From the NCBI RefSeq assembly GCF_040373385.1, contig NZ_JBDXXH010000009.1, positions 124,001 to 188,000 of the forward strand: 64,000 nt of DNA, written 5' to 3'. Below are positions 11,356-19,443 of the stretch, piece by piece. How positions within the stretch are numbered: position 1 is the stretch's first letter; the number at the start of each line of letters is the position of its first letter. The position numbers and the translations under genes are program-made. The notes beneath the pieces were generated by a model. It saw only the letters and a program-made list of their open reading frames with translations, was not told the origin of the DNA and did not search any database. Origin of the DNA: Nitratidesulfovibrio sp. Its GTDB lineage: Bacteria > Desulfobacterota > Desulfovibrionia > Desulfovibrionales > Desulfovibrionaceae.

Positions 11356-11591
11356 GGGCAACTCCTTGGTTAAGGGGGATTGCCGTCACTATACACGCGG
11401 GCGCGTGCCGGACGCAACGGGATGATGCGGGAAAGGCTTTCACGGAGGAAGGAGGTTGGCCAGGAATTCCACCCAACTGGCGCCCAGCCGTGTGAAGTCC
11501 GCTGCCGGGGGGTTCAGTTCCGGCGCAGGGGTGCCTGCGGATGCGGCGCGGAGGGCGTAGTGGGGTGTGTTTTTCGTGCGGCATCCGAAGA

Positions 11592-11624
11592 CTTTTCGAA
11601 AAGCATTCGGAAAGTGCCGAATGT
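11592..11624 (-). terminator. Terminator between the two cytochrome genes
   Basis: Just past the stop of the upstream cytochrome gene, CATTCGG and CCGAATG (11605-11611, 11618-11624) pair around a 6-base loop. Read leftward they are followed by CTTTTCGAAAAG, itself a 12-bp palindrome (11592-11603). The downstream cytochrome may therefore need its own promoter or read-through. Confidence 0.5.
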
Positions 11625-11628
11625 GCGC

Positions 11629-12111
11629 TTACGGGCACAAGGGCTTGTCGCCCGGCTTGCGCGTGGAAAGCCACTCGATGACGACGGTACGCTCCTCGGG
11701 GGTGACGCTGGCCCCGCCCGCGATCATCCGGTCCACGGTTTTTTCCCAGCCCGCCCGGTCCAGCTTGCCGATGTCCGCGCAAATGCGGTCCGCGCCGTGG
11801 CAGATGCGGCAGGCCCGCATGGTCACCACCTCGCCGGGGGGCGTCTTGTCGCCGCAGCCGGTCAGCAGGGTGCCCAGCGTCACGGCCAGTCCGGCGGCGA
11901 GAACCAGCGGGCCGAGCAGGACGCCGAGCCATCTGGCCGGGGCGTTATGGGGTCGGAGGCAGCCGGGGGCGGCACGAGATGCCGCGCCGTACCTGCGAGT
12001 GTGTGCGACAGTGTTTCCGGCGGTGCGGGACGCGTGCGGGGGGCGGGACTTTCCGGAGTCATGATGGGCGTCATCTCGTGCTCCGTGGGGTGTGCGGCGG
12101 GCATCCGGCAT
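11629..12111 (-). CDS. Membrane-anchored single-haem cytochrome c (paralogue 2)
   Basis: A 160-residue protein with one haem motif CRICH and the same core as its neighbour. A 60-residue polar, His/Arg-rich N-terminus precedes a hydrophobic helix (about 62-84) ending LLTGCGD, which resembles a lipobox. So the product is either a lipoprotein with an over-long predicted start or a cytochrome anchored by an N-terminal helix facing the periplasm. ATG 12111 has TAGGAG at proper spacing. Located about 100 bases after tonB, same strand, at the end of the iron-uptake directon. The exact N-terminus is uncertain. Confidence 0.8.
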   Translation of the reverse strand: MPDARRTPHGARDDAHHDSGKSRPPHASRTAGNTVAHTRRYGAASRAAPGCLRPHNAPARWLGVLLGPLVLAAGLAVTLGTLLTGCGDKTPPGEVVTMRACRICHGADRICADIGKLDRAGWEKTVDRMIAGGASVTPEERTVVIEWLSTRKPGDKPLCP

Positions 12112-12213
12112 GAGGGTCTCCTAGGCTGGTTTCGCCCACCATACCGGAAAACGCGGGGCAAGCAACGGGGGGCGGCAACCCTTCGCTCCAACGTGCGAGC
12201 TTTTGCCCGCCCT

Positions 12214-13076
12214 TTAACGAACCAGTTTGAACACCACCGGCACCTCCACCTCGCAGGCCACGTCGCGTCCGTCGCGCCCGCAGGGGCGAAAGCGCCAGCG
12301 CTCCACGGTGGACAGGGCCGCGTCCGCGAACAGATCCACCGCTTCACCGCCCACCACACTGCGGGAGGCCACCCGACCCTGCGGGTCGATGTGCAGCCGC
12401 ACCACCACCACGCCTTCCGCCCGCTTGCGGCGGGCCTCTGCCGGGTAGGGGGGCTGCGGCGCGTAGAGAGGCCGCGCCTTGCGGTCGTAGTCGCCGTCCC
12501 GCGCCGTGTCGGCGTGCAGCCCCACGCCGCCCGGCCCTGCCGTGCCCGTGCTTCCGCCGCCGGTTCCGCCGCCGGAGCCGAAGGCCATGCCCTTGTCCGT
12601 GCCCCCGCTGCCGGGGGGTGCCCCTTCCGGCACGCTGGTGTCCAGCCCGCCGGATGGTGCCGCGTCAGCCGTCATGGCGCGCGCAGGCGCTACGGACGGT
12701 TCCGTCGGTGATGTGGGGGCGGCGGGCCGTTCGGGTTGGCGTTCAGCCGGGGTGGGCCGGGGGGCGGCATCCCGCTTGCGCGTGCTCACGGCCTTGGCGT
12801 CGGGCTTCACGTCCCGCGCCTGCGGTACGGGTAACGGGGCGGGCGTGGGTGTGCGCGGCGTTGCGGCTGCCGGGCGTTTTCCGCCCGGCCCGCCCAGGGT
12901 CAGTTCCACCATCTGGCTGCCGCCGCCCCTGCCGCCCTGATCCAGCCCGCTGACCGTCTTCGGTTGCGGCGCGGCCAGCAGCATCCCGGCCAGCAGCAGG
13001 TGCAGGCACAGGGCTCCCACCGTCCAGCGGTCCAGCAGCCGGGCGTCCGTCCGTCCTGCCCGTTCCGCTCGTGCGG

Positions 13077-13080
<4 letters not shown>
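12214..13080 (-). CDS. tonB: TonB energy transducer
   Basis: A 288-residue protein: one N-terminal TM (about 20-38, WTVGALCLHLLLAGMLL), a long Pro/Ala/Arg- and Gly-rich periplasmic spacer (about 50-195), and a TonB C-terminal domain (about 205-288) with the typical PPYPAEARRKRAEGVVVVRL start and WRFRP segment. It couples the proton-motive force from ExbB-ExbD to outer-membrane receptors. Its ATG overlaps the exbD stop, indicating translational coupling. The receptor of the same directon is the likely client. Confidence 0.93.
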
Positions 13081-13485
<405 letters not shown>

Positions 13486-13502
<17 letters not shown>

Positions 13503-14199
13503 CGTCCGCCTCCGTGGTGTGCAGGGCCGTGCCGCCAAGCACCGCGCCCACGTCGTGCATGACGTGGTTCAGGATCACCCCGGCAAGGTTGACCAGCCGC
13601 GCCTTGACCTTGTTCAGGGCGGTGGTTTGCAGGTTGTAGCCGATGGCTGCGGGTATGGCCACGCCAAGGCCCACGGCGGTGGCGATGAGCGCCTCGGAGA
13701 TGCCCGGCGCCACGGCGGCAATGGAGGCGGACTTGGCCCCGGCAAGGTCGTGGAAGGCATCCATGATGCCCCACACGGTGCCGAACAGCCCGATGAACGG
13801 CGCGATGTTGGCGGTGGTGGCCAACAGCGGCAGCTGCGCGCCAAGCCTGCCCCCCTCGTCCGACACCGCATGGCGCAACGTGCGCCGCACGTTGTCGGCC
13901 AGCAGGGCGGCGGGGGCGTTGCACCGGGTCATGCGGCGGTATTCGTCGTAGCCCGCGCGCAGCAGGTTCCAGGCCATCCTGTCGCCGGAATCCTTGAAGC
14001 GCGACATGGCCTGCTCCAGGCTTTCCATGCGGCCAAGCCGCTCCATGCAGGCGTCGATGCGGCCTGCCGCGCCGCGCAGCAGCAGGGCTTTGCGGAAGAT
14101 GATGCCCCAACTGGCGACGGACATGCAGACAAGGGCGAGCATTACCGCCTTGGCCACGGGGGTGGCGTGGGCGTACAGGCCCAGAATGCCGGTATCCAT
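13486..14199 (-). CDS. exbB: ExbB/TolQ-type proton-channel subunit
   Basis: A 237-residue MotA/TolQ/ExbB family protein with an N-terminal TM (about 12-34) and two closely spaced TMs near 125-150 and 165-190 (IAPFIGLFGTVWGIMDAF; ISEALIATAVGLGVAIPA), the family hallmark. ATG 14199 has AAGGAG eight bases upstream; it lies just inside the region after the upstream MFS gene's stop. Forms the pentameric channel around ExbD. Confidence 0.93.
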
Positions 14200-14251
14200 G
14201 AAGAACTCCTTGAATCGTGGGTATTGTGATGTGGGCTGGCGTGTGGCGGCA

Positions 14252-15445
14252 TCAGCCCGCCGCAGCGTCCGTGCCGCCAACTGCGGTGGGAGCGGTGGTC
14301 GCGGCGGTGGCGGTCAACTGCGGCCGGATGAACTGCGCGATGACCAGCGAACACAGGCTCATCAGCGCCCCGGCAAAAAAGGTCACCCGGTAGTCGATCA
14401 TCCACAGGTAGCCGCCGGTCACGGGCAGGACCACGGCGGCGATGTGGTTGATGGTGAACCCTGCCGCCGCGCTGGGTGCCAGGTCCTCGTGGTCCGCGAT
14501 CTTCTGGAAGTACGTGGTGATGGCCATGCTGAAGTTGAACAGCACGTGGTCCAGCACGTACAGGCAGATGGCCACGGCCCTGGATTCCACCAGGCCGTAC
14601 GAGACGAAGACGGCGGCCAGCAGCAGGTATTCGGTGGACAGCACCGTCCGCTCGCCCAGCCGGGGAATCAGCCGGGCCACCAGCGGCGCGGAAAAGTAGC
14701 ACACGATATTGTTGACGATGAACAGCAGCGAGATTTCCCGCACCGAAAACTGGAACTTCTGCACCAGCAGGAACGCGGCAAAGGCGATGAATATCTGCCG
14801 CCGCGCCCCGCCCATGAAGGTCAGCGCGTAGAACACCCAGTACCTGCGCCGCAGCACGATGCGCTTTTGCTGCGGTCGCAGGGCACCGCCCGTGGGGTTC
14901 CACGCCACCAGACACAGGGCCGCCACCACGATGGCCCCGCCGAACAGCATGTACAGCTGTTCCGTGCTCAGCCATTCCGCGCCGAAGTACACCAGCACCC
15001 CCACCACGACGCTGGTGGCCGCACCGGCGCTGACCTGGCGGGCCAGCACGGTGGGGGTTTCGGCAAGGCCGAAGCTTTGCAGCGTCAGCGACTGCCGGGC
15101 CGTTTCAAAGTAGTGGTAGCCAAGGCTGGAGACCAGCGTGGTCACCACCAGCCCGGTGAAGCTGGGCCACAGCCCGGTGATGAACACCCCCACGCCCAGA
15201 CAGACCACCGACAGCACGGCCAGCCTGCATTCGTGCATCACCAGCAGGGCGAACACGGCCAGCAGCGAGAGAAAGCCCGGCACCTCGCGCACCGATTGCA
15301 GGATGCCCGCGTGGTAGGCCGTCAGCCCCACGGAATTGACGAGGAAGTTGTCGAACAGGATGACCCACACCTGGAGCCCGGCGGCGCCACAGACGGTAAG
15401 GATCATCAGGAACAGGTACATGGAGTTGTTCTTGGTCGCGTGCAT
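14252..15445 (-). CDS. MFS permease embedded in the siderophore directon
   Basis: A 397-residue major-facilitator protein with about 12 TMs and a basic central loop (about residues 190-200, PQQKRIVLRRRYW). It starts 12 bases after the fused permease gene and ends shortly before exbB, so it belongs to the same transcript. By context it could export a siderophore, release iron-free siderophore, or move the ligand across the inner membrane; nothing in the sequence decides. No Shine-Dalgarno is evident before the ATG, suggesting coupling to the upstream gene. Confidence 0.85.
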   Translation of the reverse strand: MHATKNNSMYLFLMILTVCGAAGLQVWVILFDNFLVNSVGLTAYHAGILQSVREVPGFLSLLAVFALLVMHECRLAVLSVVCLGVGVFITGLWPSFTGLVVTTLVSSLGYHYFETARQSLTLQSFGLAETPTVLARQVSAGAATSVVVGVLVYFGAEWLSTEQLYMLFGGAIVVAALCLVAWNPTGGALRPQQKRIVLRRRYWVFYALTFMGGARRQIFIAFAAFLLVQKFQFSVREISLLFIVNNIVCYFSAPLVARLIPRLGERTVLSTEYLLLAAVFVSYGLVESRAVAICLYVLDHVLFNFSMAITTYFQKIADHEDLAPSAAAGFTINHIAAVVLPVTGGYLWMIDYRVTFFAGALMSLCSLVIAQFIRPQLTATAATTAPTAVGGTDAAAG

Positions 15446-15457
15446 GCGGTGGAGACT

Positions 15458-17467
15458 CTATGGTTGTCCGTGCGGTGAACGCAGCCGCCCGCCGATCATC
15501 AGCGCGAGGAAATAACACCCCCCCACGATGGATACGACGATGCCGGCGGCGATTTGGGTCGGGTACAGGGCCGTCTGGCCTATCCAGTCGGCCCACAGCA
15601 TCAGGGCGGCACCCACGAGGGTGCCGGTGGCAAGCTGCGCCCGCGCCGTGCGCGCCCCCAGCAGCGAGGCGGCGTGCGGGGCCACCAGCCCCACGAAGGT
15701 CACCGGCCCCATGGACGAGGTGACCAGCGCGCACAGCAGGGCCACCACGGCCAGCAGCACAAGGCTGGCCCGGCGGGTGTCCAGGCCACGGGCGCGGGCC
15801 ACGTCGCGCCCGGCGGACAGCAGTGTCAGCCAGCGGAAAAGGCCAAGCCCGGCACCGGACAGCGCGGCGGTGCCCGCCGCCAGCAGCAGGGCCTGGGCCG
15901 GGGCCGTGCGGTAGGTGGAGCCGCTCAGCCACAGCAGCACCGCGTAGCTGTCGCCCGTGCCGCGCGCCAGGCAGAACTGCACCAGTGCATCCAGCAGGGC
16001 GGTCAGGGCCACGCCCGCGATGATCAGGCTGGACGGCGCGTAGCCGTGCGCCTTACCCAGGCGCAGCAGCACCGCCAGCACGGCCGCGCTGCCCAGCAGG
16101 GCAACGGGCCATTGCGCGGCAGACACCGCCTGCCCGAACAGCAGCCCGGCCAGCACCAGGGCAAAGGTGGCCCCGGAGGACACCCCCAGAATGTCCGGGC
16201 TGGCCAGCGGGTTGCCCACCAGCCGTTGCAGGATGGTGCCCGCCACGGCCAGCGCCGCGCCCGCGCACAGCGCCGTCGTGAGCCGGGGCCAGCGTACCGA
16301 CCACTGGTAGGCGGACGGCGCGGCCCAGTGCCATGCGCCGCCGTCGGGTTGGATCAGGATGTGCGCCAGCAGCCCCAGCACGGTGGCGCCCGCCAGCAGG
16401 GCCACCATGGCGGGGTGCACCGCAGGGCGGACCCGCGCGCCACCCCGGAAGAAAAAGCCCACCGTGTCCTGCGCCCGCAGCCTGCGGCGCGAAAGCCACA
16501 GCAGCGCCGGGGCGCCCATGGCCGCGGCGGCCACGCCGCAGGGCACCACGTCCTGGGTCCACGTTCCGGCCAGCATGGCCAGTGCGTCCGTGGCCAGCAG
16601 CAGGGCCGCGCCCAGCAGCAGGCTGGTCCACAGTTCCGCGCCGGGGGTTCTGGCGCCCAGCGAGCGGGCCATGTTGGGGGCCAGCAGGCCGATGAAGCCG
16701 ATCACCCCCACCGTGGCGATGGATGCCGAGGCCAGCCAGATGGACGCGGCCATCAGCAGCAGGAAGGCCGGGATCACCGGCAGGCCGCGCGCGGAGGCGC
16801 CCTGGTGCCCCAGGCGCAGCAGGGTCAGCAGGCGCGGCGCCGCCAGCAGCAGGACCGGGGCCCCAGCCAGACGGGGCAGCAGCCACAGCACCGCCTGCCA
16901 GCCGTTCTGGGCCAGGTCTCCGGCGCCCCACAGGAACACGCTGCGCGCGAATTCCTCGTGCAGCAGGACAAGGGCGGTGGTGACGGCCCCCAGCAGGATG
17001 TTGACCACCATGCCGGACACCACCAGCGGCAGGCCGTCCATGTTGCGCACCCCGGTGATGAAGACGATCAGCCCGAAGGCCAGAAGGCCGCCCAGCAGGG
17101 CCGCCGGGGCACCGCAGGCCGCCACGTGCTGCGGCAGCCAGATGTGCAGCGCCACCAGGGCCAGCCATGCCCCCGACGACGTACCCAGCGTGAGCGGAGA
17201 GGCCAGCATGTTGCGGGTCAGCTGCTGCATCAGGCTGCCGGTAAGTCCCAGCGCCCCGCCCACCAGCAGGGCCATGCACGCGCGCGGCAACTGCGCGTGG
17301 CAGAAATGCAGTTCCGCGAAGGTTTCCGGCGCACGCCAGCCAAGGACCAGCCGCAGCTGTTCCGTCAGGGTCAGGCCGCCGTCGGCCAGCAGTCCGTCCA
17401 TGTGCAGGTGGAGCACGGCCAGACCGGCCACGGCGCACGCAAGCCCCGCAAGGCCGCGCAGCGTCAC
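15458..17467 (-). CDS. fhuB: Fused FhuB-type ferric-siderophore ABC permease
   Basis: A 669-residue protein made of two FecCD-type permease halves in one chain (about 1-335 and 345-669), each with about ten helices. The first repeat has LTGSLMQQLTRNMLASPLTLG and the second AGTILQRLVGNPLASPDILG, the conserved EAA-type G-x-x-x-Q-x-x-x-x-N-P-L-A-x-P segment. Length fits FhuB (about 660). Start is GTG 17467, overlapping the binding-protein stop as GTGA. The long open frame further upstream is antisense-like shadow of the binding-protein gene. Transports an iron complex across the inner membrane; ligand unknown. Confidence 0.9.
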   Translation of the reverse strand: MTLRGLAGLACAVAGLAVLHLHMDGLLADGGLTLTEQLRLVLGWRAPETFAELHFCHAQLPRACMALLVGGALGLTGSLMQQLTRNMLASPLTLGTSSGAWLALVALHIWLPQHVAACGAPAALLGGLLAFGLIVFITGVRNMDGLPLVVSGMVVNILLGAVTTALVLLHEEFARSVFLWGAGDLAQNGWQAVLWLLPRLAGAPVLLLAAPRLLTLLRLGHQGASARGLPVIPAFLLLMAASIWLASASIATVGVIGFIGLLAPNMARSLGARTPGAELWTSLLLGAALLLATDALAMLAGTWTQDVVPCGVAAAAMGAPALLWLSRRRLRAQDTVGFFFRGGARVRPAVHPAMVALLAGATVLGLLAHILIQPDGGAWHWAAPSAYQWSVRWPRLTTALCAGAALAVAGTILQRLVGNPLASPDILGVSSGATFALVLAGLLFGQAVSAAQWPVALLGSAAVLAVLLRLGKAHGYAPSSLIIAGVALTALLDALVQFCLARGTGDSYAVLLWLSGSTYRTAPAQALLLAAGTAALSGAGLGLFRWLTLLSAGRDVARARGLDTRRASLVLLAVVALLCALVTSSMGPVTFVGLVAPHAASLLGARTARAQLATGTLVGAALMLWADWIGQTALYPTQIAAGIVVSIVGGCYFLALMIGGRLRSPHGQP

Positions 17468-18561
17468 TGCGCCGCCTCCACCCGCAGCAGGCTTTCGGCA
17501 AAGGCATCGGCCAGATAGCGCATGGACATGGCCCCGCCGTAGTTCCACACCGGACGCACCGACCGGATGCGCCCCTGCCGCACGAAGGGCATGGACTGCC
17601 AGAGCACGGAGGCGCGCATCTTCGCTTCTTCGGGGAAGGGCAGCACGTACAGCACCCAGGCGTCGGCCAGCGCGTGCAGGTCCTTGAAGGGCATCCGGGT
17701 GATGCCCCACGCGCGCGGTTGCTGCGGCAGGGCGTCGGTCAGGCCCAGTTGGTCCAGCACGTACCGGGCGGTGGAGTTTTCGCAGTAGGCGAAGACCGAC
17801 GTGGTGTTGGCGAAGCGCAGGGGCAGCACGCGGGCCGAGGGGCCGAGGGCCGCCGCCAGTTGCGCCTTCAGTTCCGCGAAGCGGCGGTGCATGTCTTCCA
17901 GCTTCTGCCGGGCCAACTCCTGCCTGCCGAACAGGGCGGCCAGGGTGGTGAAGTGGGCGATGGCCACTTCGCCCGAGCGGTCCGTTGCCGCGAAATTGGG
18001 CAGATGGACCACGGGGGCGATGCGGGCCAGCGCATCCAGCAGGTCCTTCTGCGGTGAAGCGGTCAGGATCACGTCGGGATGCAGCCCGGCGATGCGCTCC
18101 AGGTTGGGTTCCGCGCGGGTGCCCACGTCGGTCACGGTGTCGGCGTTGTCCTTGTCGCTCGTGCCCCCTGCATTGTCCTTCATGGCCGGCAGCGGCGGCT
18201 GGACCACCCATTCCCGGTATCCGGCCAGTTCGGGCGCGCCCACCGGGGTGATGCCCAGTTCCAGCACCTGCTCCAGCAGGTCCCAGTCCAGCACCACCAC
18301 CCGCCGGGGAACGGAGGCGAACGCGATGGTTCCCCGGTTGTCCCGGATGCGGATGGGGGCGGGACGGTCGGCCCGCCCTGCGCCTTGCGTGGCATCCAGC
18401 CCACCATGCTGTTTGACGCCCTGCGCGGCGTCGGCGGCCCGTGCCGTGCCCGGTGTTGCAAACAGGGCCAGCGCGCAGGCCATGGCCGCCAGCAGGGCGG
18501 GGTACCGCCGCAGGCCTGTCCGGACCATCACGTCGCGGTGAGCGTGCGGCATCAGGCGCAT
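17464..18561 (-). CDS. Periplasmic iron-siderophore binding protein
   Basis: A 365-residue class III (FhuD/BtuF-like) binding protein. A Sec signal ends near TARAAD (about residue 40-43). The mature part opens with IRDNRGTIAFASVPRRVVVLDW, the usual start of the N-lobe, and has PNLERIAGLHPDVILT and a long connecting helix. A polar, Lys/Asp/Asn-rich insertion lies near residues 120-140. ATG 18561 has AAGGTGG at good spacing and overlaps the end of the ATPase gene; a second ATG at 18552 overlaps its stop as TGATG. Delivers the ferric complex to the fused permease. Confidence 0.87.
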   Translation of the reverse strand: MRLMPHAHRDVMVRTGLRRYPALLAAMACALALFATPGTARAADAAQGVKQHGGLDATQGAGRADRPAPIRIRDNRGTIAFASVPRRVVVLDWDLLEQVLELGITPVGAPELAGYREWVVQPPLPAMKDNAGGTSDKDNADTVTDVGTRAEPNLERIAGLHPDVILTASPQKDLLDALARIAPVVHLPNFAATDRSGEVAIAHFTTLAALFGRQELARQKLEDMHRRFAELKAQLAAALGPSARVLPLRFANTTSVFAYCENSTARYVLDQLGLTDALPQQPRAWGITRMPFKDLHALADAWVLYVLPFPEEAKMRASVLWQSMPFVRQGRIRSVRPVWNYGGAMSMRYLADAFAESLLRVEAAQ

Positions 18562-19337
18562 ACCACGGCCACCTTGCAGGTACGGGTGCCCCGTGGTGGG
18601 GCGGGATGGTCGATGAGCCGGATGGACGAACGGTACAGCGCGGACAGGGCGCGTTCTTCCAGCAGCAGGTCCGCCGGCCCCTGAAAGGCCACCTCGCCCT
18701 GGCGCAGGGCAATGACGTGGCTGGCGTAGCGCAGGGCCAGGTTGATGTCGTGCAGGATGACCACCACCCCCAGGCCGTGGTCCCGGTTCAGTGCGGCCAG
18801 CAGGTCCATGACCTGGTACTGGTGGTGCACGTCCAGGGCCGATGTGGGCTCGTCCAGGATGGCCACGGGCGACTGCTGGGCCAGCAGCATGGAAATCCAC
18901 GCCCGCTGCCGCTCGCCGCCGGACAGGCTGTCGGCAAGGGTGTCGGCGAAGCGGGTCACGCCGGTGCGCTCCATGGCCTCGTCGATGATGCGTGCGTCCC
19001 CGGCGGTCCAGCGGCCAAAGGTGCCCCGCCATGGAAAGCGCCCCAGCCGCACGATTTCACGCACGGTCAGCCCCACCGAAGGCGGCAGCCTTTGCGGCAG
19101 GAAGGCCACGGCCCGGGCCAGTTCGCGCGCGCCGAGTCGGTTCAGGCCCCGGCCATGCAGGGTGATGCGGCCTGCGTCCGGTGTCTGCTGTCCGGCCAGC
19201 AGGCCGACCAGGGTGGACTTGCCCGAGCCGTTGTGGCCCAGAACGACGCACAACTGGTCCGTGGGCACGGCCAGTTGCGGCAGGGAAAGTATGCGGCGGC
19301 CATCGCGGGCCATGCCGACATCGGTAAGCTGGAACAT
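18552..19337 (-). CDS. fhuC: FhuC-type ferric-siderophore ABC ATPase
   Basis: A 261-residue ABC ATPase with Walker A GHNGSGKST (about 34-42), Q-loop (FLPQ), signature LSGGERQR (about 137-144), Walker B VAILDEPTSALD and the switch His (LHDIN). Sequence style (GLTVREIVRLGRFPW) is typical of FecE/FhuC. It powers the fused permease. It lies 106 bases after the receptor stop, separated by an imperfect hairpin that may reduce transcription into the transporter genes. Confidence 0.92.
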   Translation of the reverse strand: MFQLTDVGMARDGRRILSLPQLAVPTDQLCVVLGHNGSGKSTLVGLLAGQQTPDAGRITLHGRGLNRLGARELARAVAFLPQRLPPSVGLTVREIVRLGRFPWRGTFGRWTAGDARIIDEAMERTGVTRFADTLADSLSGGERQRAWISMLLAQQSPVAILDEPTSALDVHHQYQVMDLLAALNRDHGLGVVVILHDINLALRYASHVIALRQGEVAFQGPADLLLEERALSALYRSSIRLIDHPAPPRGTRTCKVAVVCA

Positions 19338-19378
19338 GCGGTCTGCCTGGTGCGGTGAAAGGAACGGAAAACGGAAAG

Positions 19379-19439
19379 GCCCCCCTCTCCGCTCCGGGCG
19401 CGCCGGGTGTACCGGTCGCCAGTGGCGGAAAGGGGGGGC
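19379..19439 (-). terminator. Attenuator-like hairpin between receptor and ABC genes
   Basis: The leftward transcript can pair GCGGAAAGGGGGGGC (19425-19439) with an almost complementary C-rich arm (19379-19392). It is followed by CTTTCCGTTTTCC. The stem has one or two mismatches, so partial termination is more likely than full. Confidence 0.45.
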
Positions 19440-19443
19440 GGGT

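Noticed and set aside
15554..17518. 654-codon open frame antisense to the fused permease
   Set aside because: Gln/Gly/Arg/His-rich shadow of a hydrophobic gene; no start signal or domain.
17468..18712. N-terminal extension of the fused permease to about 1084 residues
   Set aside because: The extra part is the out-of-frame reading of the binding-protein gene. The GTGA overlap at 17464-17467 gives a proper start and a normal FhuB length.
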